From assembly GCA_023249955.1 (NCBI GenBank), contig JAHFBR010000088.1, positions 1 through 5,279 of the forward strand: a stretch of 5,279 bases of DNA, written 5' to 3'. Source of the stretch: a bacterium. Lineage in GTDB: Bacteria > Babelota > Babeliae > Babelales > RVW-14. Below the pieces are notes generated by a model, which had not been told where the DNA came from, ran no database searches, and saw only the letters and a program-made list of their open reading frames with translations. Below, piece after piece: positions 1 through 4,868 of this stretch (position 1 is its first letter; each line of letters opens with the position of its first letter). Made by a program: the position numbers and the translations under genes.

Positions 1-8
1 GACGCTTT

Positions 9-26
9 ATCAGTTAGACAACTGAT
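9..26. repeat. Small perfect hairpin just after the stop codon
   Basis: ATCAGTT (9-15), a 4-base loop AGAC, and AACTGAT (20-26) form a perfect 7-bp stem two bases beyond the TAA of the Cys-rich gene. On the minus strand it is followed by AAAGCG rather than a T-run, so it is not a canonical intrinsic terminator. It may protect the mRNA 3' end or aid termination, or be coincidence. The window edge hides what lies beyond. Confidence 0.35.
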
Positions 27-28
27 GA

Positions 29-1042
29 TTAGTCGCAAGCGATCTCCGGATCACTGCACATCACTGATTTCAGGTTCAAACAACCTGCAACTTCGTAGTG
101 CAAGCAACCCTCAAGTGTATCGGTGCTGCTGGTTGTTTCTAGATAGATATACATTTCAAAGCACCCGGCTTCTTCATTCCATCGCTTCCACCAATCCCAG
201 CGAATGCCTGGGGCACTGTTATTGATGCATGACTGAATGTCAGATGACGAGCCTTCAGTAAAGAGCGCATCATCAAGAGGATTGACGCATCCTTGGCCAT
301 TTGGTGATACGTACAAATACTGTTGCCAGAATGCATCATAGTCGTTACTGTAACCGTTCCCAACACCCACAAACGTTAGGCAAAGCCATGCTCCCGCCTG
401 TACATTTTCACCGGCTTCAAATTTCAGCACGATGGGCGAATAGCAGCCATTGCTATTAGGAATCTGTGCTGCATCAACTTGACCGATAATATGATCTTTA
501 ACACGAATGCCGCCACTAAATTTTGTTACGGCACCGCAGGTGTCATCGGGCACGCAGACTCTGACCGGTTTACCCAAGCCGTTGGCTGTTTTGAGACATG
601 GATCAAGGATCGGGTTGCCAGTTGCATCTTTCACAACCTCAAACTTTACCGGATTTATTTCATTGACCAAAAGCTTTCTGCACACTCTTTCAAACTGAGT
701 TGTTCCAGCAACGGGCACCTTCTCACAAGGCATCACTGCAACGTTGCCACTAAAACAAGTGGCGCCGTTGTCATCTTCTACAAACTTGTTAGTTTGCGGA
801 TCTAGTTTGACCGGGTCAATCGTATTGATAAGCATTTTTCTGTGTGGATGAAAGGCCACATTGCTGCCAACGCCAATCTGTCCGCAGGGATCTTTGTCGA
901 TCTGTAAGGTTTGGGGGTTTTTTCGCGGTGCAGAGATCGTCTTGGTAAGAAGATCATCTACTATGGTTGTAGCTGCATTGACCGAAAGAGACATCGCGCT
1001 TACCACAAGCGCAGCCCCCAGACTTTTTGAGAAAAATTTCAT
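29..1042 (-). CDS. Cys-rich secreted protein of unknown family with an internal duplication
   Basis: Encodes a 337-aa protein that I cannot assign to a family. The start at 1042 is preferred over an upstream in-frame ATG at 1072 because AAAGGAGT lies 4-5 bases before it and because it places a classical Sec signal peptide at the N-terminus: Lys/Ser near the start, hydrophobic core about residues 8-17, and probable cleavage after Val-Asn-Ala23. The mature part has 16 Cys (53, 96, 106, 121, 149, 163, 169, 200, 221, 252, 272, 294, 313, 321, 329, 336) and none lies in the signal peptide. This even number suggests a disulfide-stabilised extracytoplasmic protein (inference). Residues 68-80 and 122-134 repeat the pattern R-K-x-L-[IV]-N-x-I-[DN]-P-V-K-[LF]. 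A Trp/aromatic-rich stretch lies at 281-301. I see no further membrane segment and no catalytic motif. It lies downstream of another secreted orphan on the same strand. That it is a real exported protein is fairly sure; its function is unknown. Confidence 0.85.
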   Translation of the reverse strand: MKFFSKSLGAALVVSAMSLSVNAATTIVDDLLTKTISAPRKNPQTLQIDKDPCGQIGVGSNVAFHPHRKMLINTIDPVKLDPQTNKFVEDDNGATCFSGNVAVMPCEKVPVAGTTQFERVCRKLLVNEINPVKFEVVKDATGNPILDPCLKTANGLGKPVRVCVPDDTCGAVTKFSGGIRVKDHIIGQVDAAQIPNSNGCYSPIVLKFEAGENVQAGAWLCLTFVGVGNGYSNDYDAFWQQYLYVSPNGQGCVNPLDDALFTEGSSSDIQSCINNSAPGIRWDWWKRWNEEAGCFEMYIYLETTSSTDTLEGCLHYEVAGCLNLKSVMCSDPEIACD

Positions 1043-1046
1043 ACGT

Positions 1047-1055
1047 ACTCCTTTG
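1047..1055 (-). promoter_or_regulatory. Ribosome binding site that decides the start of the Cys-rich protein
   Basis: On the minus strand the sequence reads CAAAGGAGT, five bases or so before the ATG at 1042. The next upstream in-frame ATG, at 1072, has no comparable purine-rich site and would add ten charged residues in front of the signal peptide. Confidence 0.75.
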
Positions 1056-1162
1056 TATTTTTTTACTACCACTTACTTCTCTTGGCTCGCGTCACATTGT
1101 CAACCCCTTCTTCATCACGTGTAAATACCAAATTTTTTATACCTATTTTTTATCAGGCTTGG

Positions 1163-2137
1163 TTATTGACCATCTTTCTTATCACTCACCAACAAACCGT
1201 CAACAGCTTCGGTAAGCTGCCCTACAGGATCGCCTTGCGCATCTCCCGTACCAGCATCTTCGCCATCGCCACCCTCTTCCATTGGTTCTGGGGTGTTTGC
1301 AGTAACCGCAGGGGCTTCTTTAATCTCTCCATTGTTGATGGCGTCAGTGGTCAGAGCAAAGAACTGTATCCAGTCTTCGCATCGCTCAAACATAGCCCAG
1401 GTTTTTTCAAATGAGGCAACACGCATTCTTTCAACAGCGAGCACAACCTCCCCTGCCGCATACGTGCCACGAACTTGCGTATCTGGCGTATTAAAATCAA
1501 CCCACCTTCTGGCAATGCGTGCGTTATTGGTAACACCGCAAACCCACACTGGATAAGGCAAATCCTCCCTCAGGCGCACGGTCTCTGCATCAACTTCAAC
1601 AAAGAGCTCTTTATCAAAAATTTGTTTTGCTTTGCCAATAATCTCCTTGTAGGGCAGAAACAATTCTTGGCGGTCTAAGCGATAGGCATAGTTGCAGCTC
1701 AGCCAATTGTACGGTTCATACGCTGGATTTTTGAGATGAGCCATTTTGGTACAACAGTCCACATCAGCCTTGGTCAATACCAGCGAAATCACCATCCAGG
1801 CAAGCGCATATCTAAGATTTTTTGTGTTCGGTGCTGTTGTCTCGATACCATCTTTGAATTTTCTGAAACGTTCATACATCAACGGCACATGGCATTTTGT
1901 GTAGGCTCCCTCTTCAAGCCAATCCATCACTTCAGGCTTGTGCAATTTTTCCACCGCATAGCGTAAATCCGGAATCAATTTGCCAAAATCTTGGGCCTGA
2001 AGCATTGCATCAAAACCCTTCGTAATAGGCGCATCCGCTCCCTGCATACCGTAAAGTGACGATGTCACTGTGGTTGCAAGAACAATCAGAGCAACCGCCC
2101 ATGTTTTGAGCCCCTTGGAGGCAATGTTGGTAACCAT
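1163..2137 (-). CDS. Secreted protein of unknown family with an acidic Gly-rich tail
   Basis: Encodes a 324-aa protein I do not recognise. The start at 2137 is chosen over the open frame's first ATG at 2218 because AAAAGGAGA ends 6 bases before it and because it gives a signal peptide: Lys8/Lys11, then hydrophobic residues 12-26, with cleavage likely around 28-36. The extra 27 residues of the longer form are polar and cover a better promoter candidate. The mature protein looks globular and mostly helical. It has six Cys (82, 128, 129, 148, 200, 253), including an adjacent pair, and many aromatic residues at 139-152. A short hydrophobic stretch at 110-122 could be a core helix or a weak membrane segment. 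From about 274 the sequence becomes low-complexity, rich in Glu, Asp, Gly, Pro and Ala, before a short C-terminal segment. The Cys-rich gene follows 120 bp downstream on the same strand with no evident terminator between, so co-transcription is possible. Function unknown. Confidence 0.83.
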   Translation of the reverse strand: MVTNIASKGLKTWAVALIVLATTVTSSLYGMQGADAPITKGFDAMLQAQDFGKLIPDLRYAVEKLHKPEVMDWLEEGAYTKCHVPLMYERFRKFKDGIETTAPNTKNLRYALAWMVISLVLTKADVDCCTKMAHLKNPAYEPYNWLSCNYAYRLDRQELFLPYKEIIGKAKQIFDKELFVEVDAETVRLREDLPYPVWVCGVTNNARIARRWVDFNTPDTQVRGTYAAGEVVLAVERMRVASFEKTWAMFERCEDWIQFFALTTDAINNGEIKEAPAVTANTPEPMEEGGDGEDAGTGDAQGDPVGQLTEAVDGLLVSDKKDGQ

Positions 2138-2142
2138 AGCCT

Positions 2143-2151
2143 TCTCCTTTT
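2143..2151 (-). promoter_or_regulatory. Ribosome binding site that decides the start at 2137
   Basis: The minus strand has AAAAGGAGA with GGAG at 2144-2147, six bases before the ATG at 2137. The longer reading frame beginning at 2218 has no similar site, so the shorter, signal-peptide-bearing form is favoured. Confidence 0.72.
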
Positions 2152-2186
2152 TTTGAGACCACTCACCATTTGGACAACCTTGCCCG

Positions 2187-2215
2187 ATCCTAGCACGCGG
2201 CATCGCCCAACGCAA
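2187..2215 (-). promoter_or_regulatory. Candidate extended -10 promoter for the 324-aa secreted protein
   Basis: On the minus strand, a weak -35 TTGCGT (2210-2215) is followed after 17 bases by -10 TAGGAT (2187-2192), preceded by the extended element TGC (2193-2195). Transcription would start near 2180, giving a leader of about 43 nt that includes the ribosome binding site. The -10 matches TATAAT at 4 of 6 positions and the -35 matches TTGACA at 3 of 6, so the call rests mainly on the TGn extension and good placement. Confidence 0.35.
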
Positions 2216-2227
2216 CAACTGAGAATG

Positions 2228-2266
2228 TTTTATTCGCCTTCGCCAGGAGGGCTACGGCGGAACAAA
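2228..2266. repeat. REP-like GC-rich imperfect hairpin
   Basis: CGCCTTCGCC (2235-2244) and GGCTACGGCG (2250-2259) pair around the loop AGGAG. CGCC pairs with GGCG and GCC with GGC, separated by a symmetric TTC/TAC internal mismatch. The stem can extend outward through T-G and T-A pairs to TTT (2228-2230) opposite AAA (2264-2266). It sits between two promoters, not after a gene. The compact GC-rich form in AT-rich intergenic DNA resembles dispersed REP-type palindromes of other bacteria. No second copy occurs in this window, so its repetitive nature is inferred. Confidence 0.5.
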
Positions 2267-2384
2267 TCGGGTAATTTCAGATATCAATATTTACAAACAG
2301 TATGGCATCAACACTATTATTTCAAAATAATACACGGCCATAACAATAGTCAGCCAAAATCTCAATTCACTATTAAAGAATTTC

Positions 2385-2412
2385 TTGATTTTTGCGATTC
2401 CTATGCTACGAT
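2385..2412 (+). promoter_or_regulatory. Candidate extended -10 promoter for the 175-aa protein
   Basis: TTGATT (2385-2390; 4 of 6 to TTGACA), a 16-base spacer ending in the extended element TGC (2404-2406), then TACGAT (2407-2412; 4 of 6 to TATAAT). Transcription would begin near 2419 and give a leader of roughly 170 nt with two inverted repeats. A weaker alternative nearer the gene, TTAAAA (2541-2546) with TAGTAT (2563-2568) at 16 bases, would leave only a short leader. The sequence alone does not choose between them. Confidence 0.33.
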
Positions 2413-2439
2413 TGTCGAGCAACTTTGATATGTACAGCT

Positions 2440-2477
2440 CCAAACTCAGTAAAAGATTGTCACAGAAATGAGTTTGG
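2440..2477 (+). repeat. 9-bp perfect inverted repeat in the probable leader
   Basis: CCAAACTCA (2440-2448) and TGAGTTTGG (2469-2477) are exact reverse complements with a 20-base spacer. In RNA this would be a 9-bp stem with a large loop; in DNA it could be a two-site operator. A G-rich stretch rather than a T-run follows, so it is not an intrinsic terminator. Confidence 0.5.
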
Positions 2478-2494
2478 GTGGGTTAGGGTGTAAC

Positions 2495-2553
2495 TTTCAT
2501 CTTTTTTCTCTCCAAAATAATCGCGCGTACTTTTGTAAAGTTAAAAGATGAAA
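2495..2553 (+). repeat. 11-bp perfect inverted repeat upstream of the ribosome binding site
   Basis: TTTCATCTTTT (2495-2505) and AAAAGATGAAA (2543-2553) are exact reverse complements around a 37-base spacer. The right arm ends about 25 bases before the AAGAGGA ribosome binding site. If transcribed, the two arms could form a stem in the leader; alternatively they are a protein-binding dyad. The arms are AT-rich, so chance contributes, but an 11-bp exact match in this short gap is noteworthy. Confidence 0.45.
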
Positions 2554-2577
2554 TTATTTCAATAGTATGTTTATTTT

Positions 2578-2584
2578 AAGAGGA
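2578..2584 (+). promoter_or_regulatory. Ribosome binding site that decides the start at 2591
   Basis: AAGAGGA lies six bases before the ATG at 2591. The ATG at 2567 lies upstream of this site, has only AT-rich sequence before it, and would add eight residues in front of the Lys-Lys of the signal peptide. Confidence 0.72.
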
Positions 2585-2590
2585 TATTTC

Positions 2591-3118
2591 ATGAAGAAAC
2601 TTGCACTTGGATTATTGCTTGCTCTTGGCGTCGCAAACGTTTCAGCAGCAAAACTCGAAACTCGCATCGAACCAACAGTCAAAAAAAATGGCGCTGCTGC
2701 GTGGGTCAAAAACCACAAGGCTCTTACCGCTGCTGTAGCAACCGTAATGTTGGCTGGTAGCGTTTACGTCGTCGCTAAAAAATTCTTGGCTGTAGCCGCA
2801 CAAGAAGCAACACCTGCTCTTGGAAATGGCGAAGAGGGACCTTCACGTCCAGCTGTTGAAGCTAACTGGGCTCAAAAATACATCGTAAATAATTACGAAA
2901 AAGCTGGCTCAACCGTTAAAGAATACGGTTACGACAAGCCACTTAAGCTTGCAAAAGAGTATCCTAAAACAGCTATCGCAGGCGGCGCAGCACTTGCTCT
3001 GACCGTTGCAGCTATTTTGGATCTTACCCGCGGCGAAAAATCAGCAATCAAATCTTTGGTTGCTAAGCTTTCCGGCAAAAAAGCTTCTCAAGTAGCTGAT
3101 GCTGAAGTTGTTGCTTAA
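2591..3118 (+). CDS. Ala/Lys-rich exported or inner-membrane protein, family unknown
   Basis: Encodes 175 aa. The start at 2591 is chosen over the ATG at 2567 because AAGAGGA (2578-2584) lies 6 bases before it and because the N-terminus is then a textbook signal peptide: Lys2-Lys3, Leu/Ala core 4-14, and cleavage after Val-Ser-Ala19. Two further hydrophobic segments lie at about 44-62 and 126-145, joined by a polar, charged region (73-125). Each is preceded by a short Lys-containing amphipathic stretch, so the protein may be two diverged copies of one helix-hairpin unit. The tail (146-175) is Lys/Ala-rich. Codon use is distinctive: Ala is almost always GCT or GCA, whereas the neighbouring recombinase often uses GCC. 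This fits high expression or different origin (inference). It is followed by a strong terminator and appears monocistronic. No function can be assigned; a small abundant envelope protein is the most I would infer. Confidence 0.85.
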   Translation: MKKLALGLLLALGVANVSAAKLETRIEPTVKKNGAAAWVKNHKALTAAVATVMLAGSVYVVAKKFLAVAAQEATPALGNGEEGPSRPAVEANWAQKYIVNNYEKAGSTVKEYGYDKPLKLAKEYPKTAIAGGAALALTVAAILDLTRGEKSAIKSLVAKLSGKKASQVADAEVVA

Positions 3119-3152
3119 TTAAGCTTCAAACTTTCATAAACTTGATCAAATC

Positions 3153-3186
3153 AAAAAAAGGACGTCGTACGCGGCGTCCTTTTTTT
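3153..3186. terminator. Strong bidirectional intrinsic terminator
   Basis: Seven A, then GGACGTC (3160-3166), a 6-base loop GTACGC, GGCGTCC (3173-3179) and seven T. The stem is 7 bp with one T-G wobble, extendable to 14 bp through the A and T runs. Because both flanks carry the run, it terminates in both directions: it serves the 175-aa gene ending at 3118 and nth, whose stop codon begins at 3190 on the minus strand, only a few bases away. Confidence 0.92.
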
Positions 3187-3187
3187 A

Positions 3188-3838
3188 TTACCTTGACTTG
3201 GTCACCCCAACCCGTTTGCACAGACTCTTGATGGCACACTGGCTGCATTTGGGTGAAACAGGCACACAGATATTTTGTCCCCACAGCACCAAAAGGCGGT
3301 TCCACGAACTCCAATATTTTTTGGGCAACACTTTTTGCAACGCGACTTCACTCTTTTCTGCATTTTTGGCAACAACCAGCCCAAGCCGATTTGAGATCCG
3401 ATGCACATGCGTATCCACGCAGATGGCCGGCGTATCAAACGCTGCACTCAAAACCAAGTTTGCCGTCTTGATACCCACGCCCTTGATGCTCAGTAACTCT
3501 TCACGCGTTTCAGGCACCTTGCCCTTAAAACGTTCAAGTAAATCTTTACTAACACTCTGCAACACGCGAGCCTTGGTTTTATAAAAACCGGTTTTATAAA
3601 CAATCTTTTCAAGCTCTGCACGCGGCAGCGCCAACAACTGTTTTGGCGTCTGCACTTTTTTAAACAATGCTCGACACACATGAATAGTCGTCAGATCCTT
3701 TGCCCGCAGGCTCAGCAAGCAGCTGATCAGAATCAAAAAGGGGTCCCTGCCGTACTCAGCAATAATCTGGTCGGTCATCAGCGGGGTGAATGTTTTTGTT
3801 TCACGCTTAAGAATGCGGACAATGTCATCAATAATCAT
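3188..3838 (-). CDS. nth: Endonuclease III (DNA glycosylase/AP lyase)
   Basis: Endonuclease III removes oxidised pyrimidines from DNA and cleaves the abasic site by beta-elimination in base-excision repair. The 216-aa product matches the family's usual length (about 211 in E. coli). It shows the helix-hairpin-helix motif at about 116-131 (Ile-Lys-Gly-Val-Gly-Ile-Lys-Thr-Ala-Asn) with catalytic Lys124, then Val-Asp-Thr-His with catalytic Asp142. The [4Fe-4S] cluster ligands Cys191, 198, 201 and 207 have the family's exact C-x6-C-x2-C-x5-C spacing. The start at 3838 is chosen because AAGGA precedes it by 7 bases and the N-terminus then aligns with the family. The open frame continues 56 codons upstream to 4006, but that would overlap the divergent recombinase gene. 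All key residues are present, so it should be active. Neighbours are a convergent orphan gene and a divergent Xer gene; there is no operon partner. Confidence 0.96.
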   Translation of the reverse strand: MIIDDIVRILKRETKTFTPLMTDQIIAEYGRDPFLILISCLLSLRAKDLTTIHVCRALFKKVQTPKQLLALPRAELEKIVYKTGFYKTKARVLQSVSKDLLERFKGKVPETREELLSIKGVGIKTANLVLSAAFDTPAICVDTHVHRISNRLGLVVAKNAEKSEVALQKVLPKKYWSSWNRLLVLWGQNICVPVSPKCSQCAIKSLCKRVGVTKSR

Positions 3839-3845
3839 GATTATT

Positions 3846-3850
3846 TCCTT
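3846..3850 (-). promoter_or_regulatory. Ribosome binding site that decides the nth start
   Basis: Minus-strand AAGGA sits seven bases before the ATG at 3838. It supports the 216-aa product over the 272-aa open frame, whose first ATG at 4006 lies inside the divergent recombinase gene. Confidence 0.7.
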
Positions 3851-3863
3851 CTTGTGCTTCTTA

Positions 3864-3891
3864 AAAATATCCTGTAAAACATAACGATCAA
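3864..3891 (-). promoter_or_regulatory. Candidate nth promoter in the 88-bp divergent gap
   Basis: On the minus strand, TTGATC (3886-3891; 4 of 6) is followed after 16 bases by TATTTT (3864-3869; 4 of 6), giving a leader of about 20 nt. The gap from 3839 to 3926 must also drive the recombinase gene. AATAAT at 3891-3896 or 3894-3899 could be its -10, but I see no good -35 for it, so I leave that promoter uncalled. Confidence 0.3.
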
Positions 3892-3912
3892 ATAATAATA
3901 GTGGGACGCTGT

Positions 3913-3918
3913 AAGGAG
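3913..3918 (+). promoter_or_regulatory. Ribosome binding site supporting a GTG start
   Basis: AAGGAG lies eight bases before the GTG at 3927. This strong site makes the GTG start convincing; there is no ATG in the same frame at a suitable distance. Confidence 0.8.
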
Positions 3919-3926
3919 AACAATCG

Positions 3927-4868
3927 GTGGATAAACATGTTTTTTCTTCTAAAGTTAAGGACTTTCTAGCCTTTTTAGAGGTTGAAAAAAATGCATCCGG
4001 GCACACGCTACGCGCCTATGATTCCGATCTTAAACAGCTTTTACGCTTTTGGGATGGGGTGGCCAAGCAAGAGCCCCTGGGGGCCCAGGCGTTCGAACAC
4101 ATCATCCGGCGGTACATTGTATCGCTTTTTTATAAAAAAATAAGTAAAACATCACTTTCGCGAAAACTTTCTTGCCTACGCTCTTTTCAGACGTTTTTGC
4201 AGGCCCAAGGCGTCCCAATGCACCTTTCCATCAAGTCACCCCGCATTGACCGCAAGCTGCCAGGCACCTTAACGGTTGACGAAATCTTTTTTTTGCTCGA
4301 TTCTATCAAGGATGATGATCTGCCCACACCCTTCCCGCTGCGGGATAAAGCCATCTTTGAGCTGCTCTACGCAACCGGGGTACGGTGCTCAGAACTGGTC
4401 AACATCAAGCTGACTGACGTCAATTTTGATGATAAAATCATCCGCATCATGGGTAAGGGGCGCCGAGAACGCATGGTTCTTTTTGGTTCAAAAGCCACGC
4501 TTATGCTTGAGCAGTACCTGACCATCGAGCGACCGGCACTGGTCAAAGGCAACGATCAGCCGTACCTTTTTTTGAATTACGCTGGGGGACAAATTACCAC
4601 GCGTTCAGTACAACGCACGTTTGAAATGTTTAGACAATTTTTGCGCATGGATCGCACCCTGACACCCCACAAGGTTCGCCACTCGTTTGCAACACACCTG
4701 TTGCAAGAAGGAGTCGACCTGCGCGTCATCCAAGAACTTTTAGGACACAAGACTATTGCGACAACCGAAATTTATACACACGTTTCCAACCAACAGTTGG
4801 CAAAAATGTGCGACGAAAAACATCCGTTAAACAATCTTGATCACCTCGTATTTGACGAAAAATCATGA
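3927..4868 (+). CDS. xerC: XerC/XerD-family tyrosine recombinase
   Basis: Xer recombinases resolve chromosome dimers at dif by cutting and rejoining DNA through a Tyr-DNA intermediate. The 313-aa protein is close to the usual length of about 300. The N-terminal SAM-like DNA-binding domain covers about residues 8-95, including the His-Thr-Leu-Arg-Ala-Tyr stretch near 26-31. The catalytic domain follows from about 112. All active-site residues are visible: Arg153 (Thr-Gly-Val-Arg-Cys-Ser-Glu), Lys177 (Met-Gly-Lys-Gly), His248 and Arg251 (Pro-His-Lys-Val-Arg-His), His274 (Leu-Leu-Gly-His) and nucleophile Tyr283 (Ile-Tyr-Thr-His-Val). The C-terminus has the His-Pro seen at the end of XerC and XerD. 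The start is GTG, backed by AAGGAG. It diverges from nth and overlaps the methyltransferase by 4 bp. XerC, XerD or a single-recombinase form cannot be separated here; the symbol is provisional. A housekeeping Xer is likelier than a phage integrase given length and context. Confidence 0.93.
   Translation: MDKHVFSSKVKDFLAFLEVEKNASGHTLRAYDSDLKQLLRFWDGVAKQEPLGAQAFEHIIRRYIVSLFYKKISKTSLSRKLSCLRSFQTFLQAQGVPMHLSIKSPRIDRKLPGTLTVDEIFFLLDSIKDDDLPTPFPLRDKAIFELLYATGVRCSELVNIKLTDVNFDDKIIRIMGKGRRERMVLFGSKATLMLEQYLTIERPALVKGNDQPYLFLNYAGGQITTRSVQRTFEMFRQFLRMDRTLTPHKVRHSFATHLLQEGVDLRVIQELLGHKTIATTEIYTHVSNQQLAKMCDEKHPLNNLDHLVFDEKS

Larger units (their letters stand above)
2138..2590. other. 453-bp divergent intergenic region, structured and mostly AT-rich
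   Basis: This gap separates two divergently transcribed exported-protein genes. It holds, in order, the leader and promoter of the minus-strand gene, a GC-rich REP-like hairpin (2228-2266), an AT-rich stretch with a weak 6-bp inverted repeat (AATAGT 2345-2350, ACTATT 2369-2374), a candidate plus-strand extended -10 promoter (2385-2412), a 9-bp inverted repeat (2440-2477) and an 11-bp inverted repeat (2495-2553). A 91-codon open frame on the plus strand at 2153-2428 lacks a convincing ribosome binding site and spans both the hairpin and the minus-strand promoter, so I do not call it a gene. No tRNA-like cloverleaf was recognised. Confidence 0.6.

Noticed and set aside
1098..1103. Perfect TTGACA on the minus strand upstream of the Cys-rich gene, a possible -35
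   Set aside because: At 16-18 bases downstream there is only AGAAGT-like sequence, with no acceptable -10 and no TG extension, so no promoter is called. The gene may be read through from the one upstream.
2290..2320. Plus-strand TTTACA and TATTAT, each 5 of 6 to consensus
   Set aside because: The spacing is 19 bases, longer than usual, and the resulting leader would be about 260 nt. AT-rich DNA makes such matches common, so it was not listed as a promoter.
2476..2488. Three GGG runs suggesting a G-quadruplex
   Set aside because: Only three G3 tracts are present where a canonical intramolecular quadruplex needs four; the evidence is too thin.
3575..3600. Direct repeat GGTTTTATAAA twice, 15 bases apart
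   Set aside because: It lies in nth in frame and encodes a repeated Tyr-Lys-Thr around the conserved Gly-Phe-Tyr-Lys-Thr-Lys-Ala segment, so it is explained by coding sequence.
3874..3890. A dif-like half-site (AACATAA) close to the Xer gene
   Set aside because: Only about seven bases match one arm of known dif sites and no inverted second arm at 6-8 bases is present, so it is not called a dif site.
3839..4006. N-terminal extension of nth by 56 codons
   Set aside because: It would overlap the divergent recombinase gene, contains no endonuclease III homology that I recognise, and the internal ATG at 3838 has a good ribosome binding site.
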